39,611 nucleotides of DNA from Paracoccaceae bacterium (GCA_902512685.1 CABXKH010000015.1:1-39611), one strand, 5' to 3'; counted from the stretch's first letter, positions 27,238 to 36,517 are shown. Numbers and translations: made by a program. The notes: generated by a model from the sequence alone, not told the origin.

Positions 27238-27855
27238 ATGAAAATACTAATTGCAGACGACCATGACTTGCTAAGAGATACGCTTGTTTTATTCGTTGAA
27301 GGAGAAGGAAGCATTGAGATCGTCACCGCTTCTGATTTAGATGAAGCTTTGGCAATTGTAGATGCCCAAGGACCTTTTGACCTTATTATGTTAGACTACA
27401 ACATGCCTGGAATGTCCGGGTTAGATGGTCTGAAACGCGCCTTAACCTACAATGGTGATCAAAAGGTTGCTCTGGTGTCTGGAATTGCGAAACGCTCAGT
27501 TGCGGAAGAAGCCCTTGCTTTAGGAGCCGCAGGTTTTGTTCCTAAAACCATATCCGCAAAATCCCTCATTAATGCTGTAAAGTTCATGGCTATGGGTGAA
27601 AAATATGCGCCCATTGATTTTATGACTGCCGAAGATGAGGCTGCAGCCCCAAATCCATTGGCTGAAAAGCTATCGCGTCGTGAACTTCAAGTTCTGGAAG
27701 GGCTTTCCCAAGGTAAATCAAACAAGGAAATCGCGCGTGATTTGGATTTACAAGAACCAACAATCAAATTGCATGTAAAAACGCTTTATCGAAAAATTGG
27801 CGCTGGAAATCGCACCCAAGCGGCCTTGATTGCAAAAGATGAGGGCCTTTTTTAA
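27238..27855 (+). CDS. NarL/FixJ (LuxR-type) response regulator
   Basis: The 205-residue protein has a receiver domain (residues 1-120) with acidic DDHD near the N-terminus, the phospho-acceptor Asp in IMLDYNMPGMSG, VSG at the Thr/Ser position, and the Lys in GFVPKTI. A linker is followed by a LuxR-type helix-turn-helix (LSRRELQVLEGLSQGKSNKEIA then PTIKLHVKTLYRKI). It lacks a neighbouring kinase; the HPt protein encoded divergently is a possible partner. The ribosome-binding site is weak (GAAAG). Confidence 0.92.
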   Translation: MKILIADDHDLLRDTLVLFVEGEGSIEIVTASDLDEALAIVDAQGPFDLIMLDYNMPGMSGLDGLKRALTYNGDQKVALVSGIAKRSVAEEALALGAAGFVPKTISAKSLINAVKFMAMGEKYAPIDFMTAEDEAAAPNPLAEKLSRRELQVLEGLSQGKSNKEIARDLDLQEPTIKLHVKTLYRKIGAGNRTQAALIAKDEGLF

Positions 27856-27944
27856 AGTTATAAATCCACCAGCAAAATGTCAAAAAGTAGTGATTGCGTT
27901 CTATGATGCTTGCCTATTTTCTAAATAAGAGCGACATGCATTAA

Positions 27945-29177
27945 ATGAACACTGAGACATTTTCTTGGCATGCTGAGGCAGTTTTATATACACCTCAAGG
28001 GTGTTCTATATTTGCAAAAGATTGTTTAGTCCAAGAACCTGACAAAATTCATCCATTGGCTGCTTTTTTTAAGTTATTGCAACATGGTCATGCACCATTG
28101 GTCAAAAGTGATGGAACCAGCGTAGTTGGTCCCAAAATAGCTTTTAGAAATATGTTTTACAGCTCGTCAGGTGGATCAACCGGCAAACCAAAACTCATTT
28201 GCCGAAGTTGTAAAAGTTGGCTCCTTAGCTTTACGGAAAACGTAAGTTTTTTTGCGCTAACGGAGAAAAAATCCTATGCAACGCTCGGGGATTTGTCCCA
28301 TTCCTTGACGCTTTATGCAGCCCTCGAGGCCTTGACTACGGGCGCTGACTATTACCCGCTGGGCGGCCTTAGAGCATCGCAACAATTAAAACATATTACA
28401 CAGCACAGGATCCAAATCCTTTACGCAACGCCAACCCAGCTTAGGATATTAACAAAATCGGCCGATTTAGAAAGCCGCCTAACGGCAGTGCGCTGGGTTA
28501 TGATTGGGGGTGGTTGGCTTGATGACGAAACAAAAAAACGTGTACAAAAGCTATGCCCAAGTGCAGAAGTCAAAGAGTTTTATGGAGCATCAGAAACCAG
28601 TTTTGTGACCATCAGCGATCCCTTTACGCCATTAGGATCTGTTGGGCGATCTTATAAGGATGTTCAGATACAAATTCTAGATACTCAAGAAAACGAAGTT
28701 AAGGCTGGTAATATTGGCGAGATTTGGATTAAGTCTCCCTATCTTTTTTCCCATTATGCAGAGGGTGAAAAACAACAAACCCGTTGGCATAACGGTTGGC
28801 TGAGTATCGGTGAAATAGGGAAACTTGATACAAAGGGCAACTTGTATCTTGTGGGTTGCAAATCCAGGACATTCAAGATTGCAGACCAAAATATATACCC
28901 TGATGAGATAGAGGCAGTACTTTGTCGGCACCCAGATATAGGCATGGCTTCGGTGGTGGATTTACCAGATAAAATGCGGGGTGCTATTGCTGTTGGGGTC
29001 ATCGCGACGAATTCAAGCGAAATACCACAAGATATGTGGAATTGGTGCCGCCAGTACTTAAGCCCACGTTCAAGACCGGCCAAGTTCTTTTACCTTTCAG
29101 CCGAGGAATGGCCACTTTTGACCTCAGGAAAACCGGATATGAAGGCAATTAGAACAATGGTCGAAAAGATGATATGA
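27945..29177 (+). CDS. Short AMP-binding acyl-CoA ligase (YhfT-like role)
   Basis: This 410-residue adenylating enzyme has the ATP-binding motif YSSSGGSTGKPK at residues 71-82, YGASE (A5), the GWLSIGEIG motif (usual TGD element), YLVGCKSRTFKIADQNIYPDEIE (hinge), and the catalytic lysine near the end in LTSGKPDMKAI. It is short: the ATP motif normally comes after 150 or more residues, so about 80-100 N-terminal residues are missing without harm to the core. Its stop overlaps the start of the thiolase gene (ATGA), so the two are coupled. An activating step for a dicarboxylic or fatty acid is inferred from the biotin-transport neighbours; the substrate is unknown. Confidence 0.85.
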   Translation: MNTETFSWHAEAVLYTPQGCSIFAKDCLVQEPDKIHPLAAFFKLLQHGHAPLVKSDGTSVVGPKIAFRNMFYSSSGGSTGKPKLICRSCKSWLLSFTENVSFFALTEKKSYATLGDLSHSLTLYAALEALTTGADYYPLGGLRASQQLKHITQHRIQILYATPTQLRILTKSADLESRLTAVRWVMIGGGWLDDETKKRVQKLCPSAEVKEFYGASETSFVTISDPFTPLGSVGRSYKDVQIQILDTQENEVKAGNIGEIWIKSPYLFSHYAEGEKQQTRWHNGWLSIGEIGKLDTKGNLYLVGCKSRTFKIADQNIYPDEIEAVLCRHPDIGMASVVDLPDKMRGAIAVGVIATNSSEIPQDMWNWCRQYLSPRSRPAKFFYLSAEEWPLLTSGKPDMKAIRTMVEKMI

Positions 29178-30295
29178 GCGAGCGTTCTGCCCATATAATT
29201 GCAGCATTTCGCAGTATCGTTTCCCCGCGTGGTGGTAACCTGGCAAGGTATAAACCCCATGAAATATCCGCCCCTATCGTTAGAAGATTGCTCGAATATG
29301 CAGGATTAGAGCCAAATCAAATTGATGAACTTATCGTATCAAATGCTCTTGGTGCAGGCGGTAACCCAGCGCGGCTTGTTGCTTTGGCTTCAGGGATGCC
29401 AGAGCGCGTGGCAGGATTAAGCATAGATCGGCAATGTTGCGGTGGACTGGATGCATTGGGATTGGCGCAGTCTATGATACAATCAGGCCACGCAGAGGCC
29501 GTTATTGCAGGCGGTGTTGAAAGCTATTCACAAAGACCTGTGCGATTGAAACATGAGCATGGCGCGGCTCCAACAATAGCTTATGATCAACCTCCCTTTG
29601 CCCCCAAAGCAGAACAGAACCCAAATATGGCGGAAGCTGCGGAACGGACATCAAAAAGATTAAATATTTCACGCTATGATCAGGATCAATGGGCTGTTCG
29701 CAGCCACCGCTTGGCAATGGATGCCCGACAAGTGCTCAAACGGGAAATTGTCTCTGTTTCAGCGGAGGTAGAGGAGTATGACACCTATGCGCGCTATTTA
29801 GCGCCTAAGGTCTGTCGCCGGGCACCCGTAATCTATGGCTCAATAACCCATGGTAATAGTGCGGTTGCAGCCGATGCTGCTGCTTTTTGTCTTGTAGTTT
29901 CTGATAAGCTTGCGCGTGATCTGAACAAGTCTAACCTCCGTATCGTCAAATCAGTGACGCTGGGTGCAGATCCTGCCTTTCCGGCACTTGCACCGATTGT
30001 TGCCATAAAAACAGCGCTCAAGCAGGCAGAGATAAGAGTTGATCAGATTGATCAGGTCGAATTGATGGAAGCCTACGCAGTTCAAGCTCTGGCTTGCATT
30101 TCCAGTTGTGGACTCGATCCAACCCGAACCAACATAAAAGGTGGCGGGCTGGCCAGAGGACATCCAATCGGTGCATCGGGTTCGATTCTTGCAGTACGGC
30201 TTTTCCACGACCTAATAGATCAAAAAGGCAAGTTTGGCCTGGCCTCAATTGCAGCTGCGGGTGGGCTCGGTAGTGCTTTAATTTTGCAAGCCTAA
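29174..30295 (+). CDS. Thiolase-family protein with atypical active site (YhfS-like role)
   Basis: The 373-residue protein has the two-fold thiolase layout. The nucleophile Cys88 is in DRQCCGGLDAL, and His330 is in GGGLARGHPIGASG. Two normally conserved residues differ: the NEAF Asn is Met298 (ELMEAYAVQ), and the C-terminal CxGGGxG Cys is Ala360 (SIAAAGGLGSAL). The Cys usually serves as the general acid/base, so Claisen condensation or thiolysis may be altered. It is translationally coupled to the acyl-CoA ligase and converges on bioY with a 4-nt overlap. In Bacillus the equivalent pair yhfT-yhfS lies with a bioY homologue. Confidence 0.85.
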   Translation: MSERSAHIIAAFRSIVSPRGGNLARYKPHEISAPIVRRLLEYAGLEPNQIDELIVSNALGAGGNPARLVALASGMPERVAGLSIDRQCCGGLDALGLAQSMIQSGHAEAVIAGGVESYSQRPVRLKHEHGAAPTIAYDQPPFAPKAEQNPNMAEAAERTSKRLNISRYDQDQWAVRSHRLAMDARQVLKREIVSVSAEVEEYDTYARYLAPKVCRRAPVIYGSITHGNSAVAADAAAFCLVVSDKLARDLNKSNLRIVKSVTLGADPAFPALAPIVAIKTALKQAEIRVDQIDQVELMEAYAVQALACISSCGLDPTRTNIKGGGLARGHPIGASGSILAVRLFHDLIDQKGKFGLASIAAAGGLGSALILQA

Positions 30296-30840
30296 GCTCG
30301 CGAGAGCAAACTTGCTGGGCGTGCTTTGGCTAATTTTGCGGTGATATAACCGGCCAAAACTGCCTTTAGTATATCTCCGGGCATGAAAGGGAGCATTGCA
30401 ACCACCAAGGCTTCATTCAGACCTGCAGGTTTTGTAAGCATATAAAATGGAACTGCAATTAGGTACAAAGCGCCAATTCCACCAATTAAGGCGCTGCAAC
30501 CTGCTACCAAGCCGATGTTTTCTGTCCGCCACCGTTCCATTACCAAGCCGGTAATAAATGCTGCAACTGGGAAGCCAAATAAAAACCCGGCCCAAGGAGT
30601 TGTAAATACGCCCAATCCACCACGCCCTCCGGAAAGGAGGGGCAATCCAATGGCAACTAGAAAAATAAACAAAAGAACTGCCAGACCACCCCGCTTTGAA
30701 CCCAAAATTGTTCCGCAAAGCATGATGCCCATGCTTTGAGCTGTGATCGGTATACCGCTGGTCAATGTGATTTTCGGCAGTAATCCCAATGCTGCAATAA
30801 TTGCAGCAAAAAGAGCGATCAGCACAATGTTTTTTTCCAT
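30292..30840 (-). CDS. bioY: Biotin ECF transporter substrate-binding protein BioY
   Basis: This 182-residue membrane protein has about six hydrophobic segments. The family signature includes LTSGIPITAQSMGIMLCG then SKRGGLAVLLFIFLVAIGLP and GGRGGLGVFTTPWAGFLFGFP. BioY binds biotin and works alone or with the BioMN module. The start at 30840 (MEKNIVLIALF) is chosen; a GTG at 30873 would overlap bioN by 20 nt. It is the last gene of bioM-bioN-bioY. Confidence 0.94.
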   Translation of the reverse strand: MEKNIVLIALFAAIIAALGLLPKITLTSGIPITAQSMGIMLCGTILGSKRGGLAVLLFIFLVAIGLPLLSGGRGGLGVFTTPWAGFLFGFPVAAFITGLVMERWRTENIGLVAGCSALIGGIGALYLIAVPFYMLTKPAGLNEALVVAMLPFMPGDILKAVLAGYITAKLAKARPASLLSRA

Positions 30841-30853
30841 TTGGTTTTCTTTT

Positions 30854-31459
30854 CTAAAGTTGTTCCAACCCACCGCGGGCTCGGATTGCTTCGGCTATGT
30901 GATCTGCATCATCCACCGCGATAAGTGCAAGCGGTAAAACAATTCGCCAGTTACCATATTTGGAAGTGCGCGCCCTATAGGCCTGCGCCAATATAGCGCT
31001 TTTCTCAATCAAAACAGGTGTAAATCGTATAAACAGGCCTATCGCAAAAGCTATTGGTTCAGGACGCAGGCCAAATCGACGCAGAGGACGCAAGCAGGTG
31101 AAAATTACTTTAATTAATTTATCCATTGCTGTTGTAACTGTGACTAAGTTTGCAAACCCAACTGCCGCCACCATACGGAGCAATACCCTTAAGCCTGCTT
31201 CCACTTGCCCAGTAAAGCCATGCCAAAGGCAAATAATGGTAATAAACGGCCATAGGGGCCAAAGCAACTTCAACAGAAATTTAAAAAACAACCGCCCTTG
31301 AGATACTGCAGCTGCAAATGGCAAAAGGGAAAAAATACCTAAAATAAGCAGGTCGTTGATCACAAATAAAAGAGTTGTGATGCTCAAAAGAAATGTCAGC
31401 TTTAGTTCTGCTGGCCAGCGGTGAAATATTGTCTTGTGAGGAGAATGTAAGGCCAACAT
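30854..31459 (-). CDS. bioN: Biotin ECF transporter transmembrane protein BioN (EcfT)
   Basis: This 201-residue membrane subunit links the ATPase to BioY. It has about five hydrophobic segments and the two Ala-Arg motifs of EcfT proteins near the C-terminus (AYRARTSKYG and AIRARGGL), which contact the ATPase. The ATG overlaps the bioM stop (TGATG), showing coupling. The longer frame from 31552 lies inside bioM and is rejected. Confidence 0.93.
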   Translation of the reverse strand: MLALHSPHKTIFHRWPAELKLTFLLSITTLLFVINDLLILGIFSLLPFAAAVSQGRLFFKFLLKLLWPLWPFITIICLWHGFTGQVEAGLRVLLRMVAAVGFANLVTVTTAMDKLIKVIFTCLRPLRRFGLRPEPIAFAIGLFIRFTPVLIEKSAILAQAYRARTSKYGNWRIVLPLALIAVDDADHIAEAIRARGGLEQL

Positions 31460-32160
31460 CAGAGCGCATAGACCTCTTGCATTGCCGCTTTGAAATTTGG
31501 CAGAACTTCTGCTGGTGAAGCATCTTGTTGGACAAGGCCTTGTTCTAACCAAATCGCTCTGTCATATGATGCAATGCTATTGGTATCATGCGTGATCTGC
31601 AAAATGGTTTGGTCTAAGCCTTCGAGCAAACCAGCTAAATATCTTTTTGTCGGTAGGTCTAATCCAGCAAATGGTTCGTCCAATACGAGCAAACGTGGTG
31701 ACATTACCAAGATTGACAATAGACATACTAGGTGTCGTTGCCCTTGTGACAGCCTGACAATTGCACGATCTGACCAGTCTAAACACCCAAACTGGCTTAG
31801 GATAGACTTAGCTTTATCATTAGCGGTTTCAGTGGGTTGCCCAATCTGGCGCAAACCAAAAGAAATTTCTTCTAATACCGTTGGAAAAATAATCTGATGA
31901 TCAGGATTCTGGAACAAAAGCCCAACGGTTTGAACAGCCATTTTGCGGTCCTTTAGAACGTCAACCCCATCCACTGTGACATGACCTTCGCTTGGTGCAA
32001 TTAAGCCGCATATCAAACGGGCGAGCGTCGATTTTCCCGAGCCATTGCGACCAATAACGGCAATGCGTTTTTCGTTCGTGATGAGAGAAAGATCAGATAG
32101 GACAGCACAGCTATCAAAGTCCAAACTGACCCTGTCCAGCTGAATTTTGCAAACCGTCAT
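31459..32160 (-). CDS. bioM: Biotin ECF transporter ATPase BioM
   Basis: This 233-residue ABC ATPase has Walker A GRNGSGKST, Q-loop LLFQNPDHQI, signature LSQGQRH (a variant of LSGGQ), Walker B LLVLDEPFAGLD and the H-loop in ITHDTNS. It powers BioNY-dependent biotin uptake. The start MTVCKIQLDRVSLDF follows GGAGAAGG. It is the first gene of the operon; no BioR-type palindrome (TTATMKATAA) was found upstream. Confidence 0.95.
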   Translation of the reverse strand: MTVCKIQLDRVSLDFDSCAVLSDLSLITNEKRIAVIGRNGSGKSTLARLICGLIAPSEGHVTVDGVDVLKDRKMAVQTVGLLFQNPDHQIIFPTVLEEISFGLRQIGQPTETANDKAKSILSQFGCLDWSDRAIVRLSQGQRHLVCLLSILVMSPRLLVLDEPFAGLDLPTKRYLAGLLEGLDQTILQITHDTNSIASYDRAIWLEQGLVQQDASPAEVLPNFKAAMQEVYAL

Positions 32161-32191
32161 TAACCTTCTCCACGGCGTAAAGCTGCCTTGC

Positions 32192-32220
32192 TTAGACGCA
32201 AAGGAGGGTTTGGTTGTCAA
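32192..32220 (-). promoter_or_regulatory. Weak candidate promoter of bioMNY
   Basis: On the minus strand a perfect TTGACA is followed after 17 nt by GTCTAA, a poor -10. It lies 30-60 nt upstream of the bioM start. The -35 box is strong; the -10 assignment is doubtful. Confidence 0.35.
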
Positions 32221-32363
32221 CCCATTAAACAGGATCATTTGAGCCTTTTGATGACTTCAGAAGTGGCTTTTAAGTTGAACCGGGATTGTGCCGAACAAGT
32301 TCGCCCCGGACTATTCTGTGCCGCCGAACGGCTCTACAAAATTTATGAACTTAAGGTTCGTAA

Positions 32364-33803
32364 TTACTCTGATGACCACCCCGAAACGGATTTAACCTCA
32401 AGAAAATCTTCAATTCCCCAAACGCCTCCTTCGCGTCCATTTCCAGATTTTTTCATGCCGCCAAAAGGAGAGCCAGCACCGCGAGATTGGCCGTTCATTT
32501 CCACCATACCAGAACGAAGCATGCGCGCTAAACGATTGGCTTTGGCGCTGTCTTGGGTTTGAACATAGTTGGTCAGCCCATATTCGGTATCATTTGCAAT
32601 CTCGGTAGCTTCCTCTTCGGTGTCAAAGGGAATTATAGATAAAACTGGGCCAAAAATCTCTTCTACTGCGATCGTCATGTCTGGGTCTACATCAGCGAAT
32701 ACAGTTGGCCGTACATAGAAGCCTTTGTTCATTCCATCAGGGCGCCCAGGACCACCAGCAACAAGCCGTGCACCTTCATCGACGCCTTTTTGGATCAAGG
32801 TTTGAATTTTATTGAACTGCACTTCATTTACAACCGGACCAATATGCCGGCCCTCTTCTGAAGCAGATGCCACGGACACAACGCCTGCGGCCTGTATCGC
32901 CGTTTCGACTGCCTGATCATAAATAGAGCGCTCTACCAGCATGCGGGTTGGCGCATTACAAGACTGGCCTGTGTTGTTCATACAGTGCAAAACACCGCGC
33001 TTGACGGCTTTTTCATCCGCATCAGCAAATACGATGTTTGCGCCTTTGCCTCCTAGTTCTAGGTGGACCTTCTTAAGTGTTTCAGCCGCATTTTTTGAAA
33101 TAGCAGTTCCTGCGCGGGTTGATCCAGTAAAGCTGACCATATCCACGTCTGGATGCCCGGAAAGTTGTGTGCCTACGCCCACACCATCGCCATTGACTAA
33201 ATTGAAAACACCGGGTGGAAAGCCTGCTTCATCCATCATTTCAGCAAAAATTATGGCATTCAGGGGGCTTTCTTCGGATGGTTTTAGCACCATAGTACAT
33301 CCTGCCACCGCTGCTGCGCCAACCTTAAGAGTAATCTGGTTCATTGGCCAGTTCCAAGGGGTGATTAAAGCACAAACGCCAAAGGCTTCGTAAATTATCC
33401 GGTCATTGGGGGCATGATCCCCCAAAGGTCGTTCAAATTGAAAAGATTTTGCGGCACGAATAAAGTTTTTCAGATGTCCAAAACCAGCGCCTACTTGCTG
33501 GGTCCGGGCCATATCAATGGGTGCGCCCATCTCAAGGCTCATGGCCTGAGCCAAATCCTCAGTCCTAGATTTGTAAATATCGAGCAGTTTTTCAACCAAG
33601 GCAATGCGCTCTTGGGCAGGGGTTGCCATCCAAGATGGAAAGGCCGACTTCGCAGCTGCAACAGCAGCATCGGTGTCGGCTTGACCGCCCAGTGAAATCA
33701 GTGCTGCGGCTTCTTCGTTAGAAGGATTGATGACTTGATGCTCGTTGCCTTCGATGGGGTCCACCCATTGGCCATTGATATAGAACTGGCGTTTTTCAAT
33801 CAT
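32364..33803 (-). CDS. NAD(P)-dependent aldehyde dehydrogenase
   Basis: This 479-residue member of the ALDH superfamily has TPWNWP (with catalytic Asn152), the Glu249 in LELGGKGANI, the nucleophile Cys282 in NNTGQSCNAPTR, and the C-terminal EEIFGPVLSII. The full length is normal. The start MIEKRQFYINGQWVDP follows AAGGGA; a longer frame to 33842 lacks a site. The substrate is not predictable from sequence. It is upstream of bioM on the same strand but separated from it by about 200 nt. Confidence 0.93.
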   Translation of the reverse strand: MIEKRQFYINGQWVDPIEGNEHQVINPSNEEAAALISLGGQADTDAAVAAAKSAFPSWMATPAQERIALVEKLLDIYKSRTEDLAQAMSLEMGAPIDMARTQQVGAGFGHLKNFIRAAKSFQFERPLGDHAPNDRIIYEAFGVCALITPWNWPMNQITLKVGAAAVAGCTMVLKPSEESPLNAIIFAEMMDEAGFPPGVFNLVNGDGVGVGTQLSGHPDVDMVSFTGSTRAGTAISKNAAETLKKVHLELGGKGANIVFADADEKAVKRGVLHCMNNTGQSCNAPTRMLVERSIYDQAVETAIQAAGVVSVASASEEGRHIGPVVNEVQFNKIQTLIQKGVDEGARLVAGGPGRPDGMNKGFYVRPTVFADVDPDMTIAVEEIFGPVLSIIPFDTEEEATEIANDTEYGLTNYVQTQDSAKANRLARMLRSGMVEMNGQSRGAGSPFGGMKKSGNGREGGVWGIEDFLEVKSVSGWSSE

Positions 33804-33975
33804 TTTAGATGTCCCTTCGATTACCCTGAAAATATATCTCAAATTCGACTCATGCGCATCTTTTCAAGCTTCTATTAGAATGACAAGCCTGTTGTCTTGG
33901 CGGGGGCATCGGACTGACTTAAACTCTGAAATAACTTAAAAAAAACCACTCTTAAAGTCGGTCTTAATTGTTTGC

Positions 33976-34014
33976 AAAAATAATTGCGCCCCCAAAACTT
34001 CAGGAGCGCAATTA
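33976..34014 (-). terminator. Rho-independent terminator of pnp
   Basis: On the minus strand TAATTGCGCTCC and GGGGGCGCAATTA form a stem of at least ten base pairs around a short loop, followed by TTTTTG. It lies about 50 nt beyond the pnp stop. Confidence 0.88.
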
Positions 34015-34066
34015 TCTTTAATCGTTTAAAAACAGAACTTTATATTGTAACCATTTTGGTTCGCAC

Positions 34067-36208
34067 TTAAGTGTCTGTTTTTTCTTTTGTCTCTTCGGCA
34101 ATCTCTTGCCCGGTTTCTTGGTCAACCATTTTCATCGCGAGGCGCACTTTGCCGCGATCATCAAAGCCAAGCAGTTTGACTTTGACATCCTGACCTTCTT
34201 TAAGAACGTCTGATGGGTGGTTTAAACGACGGTTTTCAATCTGGCTGACATGTACCAAACCATCGCGTTTTCCAAAGAAATTCACGAACGCACCGAAATC
34301 GACGATCTTTACAACTTTGCCATCGTAAATTTTCCCGGCTTCTGGCTCTGCAACGATTGAGTGGATCATTTCATAAGCCTTTTTGATCGACTCTCCGTCA
34401 GGTGATGCAATCTTGATCACACCATCATCGTTGATATCTACTTTGGCTCCGGATGTTTCAACAATTTCACGTATGACTTTACCACCTGATCCGATTACTT
34501 CGCGGATTTTATCAGTTGGAATATTCATGGTTTCGATGCGCGGCGCATGAATGCTAAATTCCGCTGCCTCTGTCAGGGCTTTCGCCATTTCGCCAAGAAT
34601 ATGCATCCGTCCATCTTTTGCTTGGGACAAGGCTTGTTTCATGATTTCTGGCGTGATGCCAGCAACCTTGATGTCCATTTGCAAAGACGTGATACCATTT
34701 TCAGTTCCGGCTACTTTGAAATCCATATCCCCCAAGTGATCTTCATCACCTAGAATGTCCGTAAGAATTGCAAAGTCACCATCATCCTCAAGTATCAGGC
34801 CCATAGCAACGCCAGCGACCGGCGCTTTTAGGGGCACACCCGCATCCATCATAGAAAGCGATCCACCACAAACAGATGCCATAGAGGATGATCCATTTGA
34901 CTCGGTAATCTCAGAAACGACACGAATTGTGTAAGGAAAGTCAGTTGCAGCAGGTAGCACCGCTTGCAGCGCCCGCCAGGCCAACTTTCCGTGCCCGACT
35001 TCGCGCCGGCCTGGAGGGCCAACACGTCCAACCTCACCCACTGAGTAGGGAGGGAAGTTATAGTGAAGCAAAAAATTGCTGCGGGAATTTGCATGCAGCG
35101 CATCAATGATCTGCTCATCATCACCGGTACCAAGCGTTGTTACAACCAATGCTTGGGTTTCACCTCGGGTGAATAGCGATGATCCATGAGTTCTAGGTAA
35201 GAGCCCTGTTTCAGATACAATCTGGCGTACATCGGTGGTCGAACGACCATCGATGCGTGTACCGCCTTTAACCACATCACCGCGCAAAATTCTGGCCTCA
35301 AGCTTTTTCATGGCTGAGCCCAATTGCGGGTCTTCAAGCTGTTCTTCGCTTAAGGCGCCTTTAATGCTTGTGCGTGCCGCTGAAACTGCACTGGTGCGTT
35401 CTTGCTTGTCAGTGATTGCAAAAGCAGCCCGCATGTCTTTTTCACCAGCTGATTTAACGGCTTCATAGAGTTCACTATAATCAGGCGCAATAAATTCAAA
35501 GGGCTCTTTGGCAGTGTCTTCTGCTAGGTCAATGATCAAGTCTATGACGGGTTGAATTTGTTCATGTGCAAAGACCACTGCATTGAGCATTTCTTCTTCC
35601 GAAAGCTCATAGGCCTCTGATTCAACCATCATTACAGCGTCTTTTGTTCCCGCAACAATCAGATCAAGCCGTTGATCTGGGTCAATCCGAAGATCATCCA
35701 TATCGTCCACGGTGGGGTTCAACACAAATTCGCCATCGGTGTAACCGACGCGGCATCCAGCAATTGGGCCCATAAAGGGAGCGCCAGAAATCGTCAAAGC
35801 CGCGGAAGCTGCAATCATTGCCACAATATCTGGGTCATTCACCAGATCATGGCTGAGTACGGTACACATTACCAAGACTTCGTTTTTAAAGCCGTCCACA
35901 AACAGGGGACGAATTGGGCGGTCTATCAACCGCGCTGTCAGCGTTTCTTTTTCCGAAGGCCGTGCTTCACGTTTGAAAAAGCCACCGGGAATTTTTCCTG
36001 CGGCATAGTATTTTTCTTGATAGTGCACGGTCAGAGGAAAGAAATCCTGACCGGGTTTTTGTTCTTTGGCGAAGGTGACATTGGCCATGACTGAGGTTTC
36101 CCCCAAAGTGGCTATGACTGTTCCATCTGCCTGACGGGCAGCTTTGCCTGTCTCTAAAGTGAGGGTGTCTTCCCCCCACTGCATTGATTTTTTAGTTACA
36201 TTAAACAT
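34067..36208 (-). CDS. pnp: Polyribonucleotide nucleotidyltransferase (PNPase)
   Basis: PNPase degrades RNA from the 3' end using phosphate and is part of the RNA-decay machinery. The 713-residue protein has two RNase PH-like domains (about 10-230 and 325-555). The second shows [16 protein letters not shown] and [18 protein letters not shown] domain follows (about 560-620, [15 protein letters not shown]), then an S1 domain (about 625-690, [19 protein letters not shown]). The start [16 protein letters not shown] follows AGGAAA. rpsO lies upstream on the same strand, as in many bacteria. Confidence 0.98.
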   Translation of the reverse strand: MFNVTKKSMQWGEDTLTLETGKAARQADGTVIATLGETSVMANVTFAKEQKPGQDFFPLTVHYQEKYYAAGKIPGGFFKREARPSEKETLTARLIDRPIRPLFVDGFKNEVLVMCTVLSHDLVNDPDIVAMIAASAALTISGAPFMGPIAGCRVGYTDGEFVLNPTVDDMDDLRIDPDQRLDLIVAGTKDAVMMVESEAYELSEEEMLNAVVFAHEQIQPVIDLIIDLAEDTAKEPFEFIAPDYSELYEAVKSAGEKDMRAAFAITDKQERTSAVSAARTSIKGALSEEQLEDPQLGSAMKKLEARILRGDVVKGGTRIDGRSTTDVRQIVSETGLLPRTHGSSLFTRGETQALVVTTLGTGDDEQIIDALHANSRSNFLLHYNFPPYSVGEVGRVGPPGRREVGHGKLAWRALQAVLPAATDFPYTIRVVSEITESNGSSSMASVCGGSLSMMDAGVPLKAPVAGVAMGLILEDDGDFAILTDILGDEDHLGDMDFKVAGTENGITSLQMDIKVAGITPEIMKQALSQAKDGRMHILGEMAKALTEAAEFSIHAPRIETMNIPTDKIREVIGSGGKVIREIVETSGAKVDINDDGVIKIASPDGESIKKAYEMIHSIVAEPEAGKIYDGKVVKIVDFGAFVNFFGKRDGLVHVSQIENRRLNHPSDVLKEGQDVKVKLLGFDDRGKVRLAMKMVDQETGQEIAEETKEKTDT

Positions 36209-36244
36209 CTGCGTTTCCTAAGTTGGTCCGTTGACCATTTTCAT

Positions 36245-36306
36245 AGAGGGCGAATTCCCTCTGACCCCGGTATCTTCTTTGTCGGGCGCTGGGGTCCGGG
36301 CGCCGG
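36245..36306 (-). promoter_or_regulatory. Structured 5' leader of pnp
   Basis: Between rpsO and pnp there are three inverted repeats: AGAGGG/CCCTCT around CGAATT, GACCCC (36263-36268) with GGGGTC (36291-36296), and GGCGC with GCGCC (near 36285-36304). The last two compete for the same bases. In enterobacteria a leader hairpin cut by RNase III lets PNPase repress its own mRNA; a similar role is a fair inference. Confidence 0.5.
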
Positions 36307-36456
36307 AATTTAGATATTTGGCGTGTATAGTAGAAAACCAAGAATGAAAATGCCAAATCGATTCTTGTTTATCGCACAAGCAAAAATCAAAGCAGTTCTG
36401 GACTAGTTTTGTGAGTAAGATGCCAAAAACAATTTTTCACCAAAGATACCTTTTTG

Positions 36457-36491
36457 AAAAGCAAAACCCGCGCCCCAATGGGATGCGGGTT
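36457..36491 (-). terminator. Terminator after rpsO
   Basis: On the minus strand AACCCGC pairs with GCGGGTT around a 13-nt loop that can extend the stem by CCCA/TGGG, followed by TTTTGCTTTT. It lies about 27 nt past the rpsO stop and probably limits readthrough into pnp. Confidence 0.75.
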
Positions 36492-36517
36492 CAAAAGACT
36501 ATTTTTGTTTTCAGGGC

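Noticed and set aside
30296-30307. GCTC-GCGA-GAGC hairpin between thiolase and bioY as a terminator
   Set aside because: It has only four base pairs and no U-run on either strand.
32161-32363. BioR operator upstream of bioM
   Set aside because: I found no palindrome resembling TTATMKATAA in the bioM upstream region.
32188-32562. Plus-strand open frame of 124 codons across the bioM-aldehyde dehydrogenase gap
   Set aside because: It overlaps the 3' end of the aldehyde dehydrogenase gene in antisense and its product shows no recognisable features.
35672-36094. Plus-strand open frame of 140 codons inside pnp
   Set aside because: It is the antisense shadow of conserved PNPase coding sequence.
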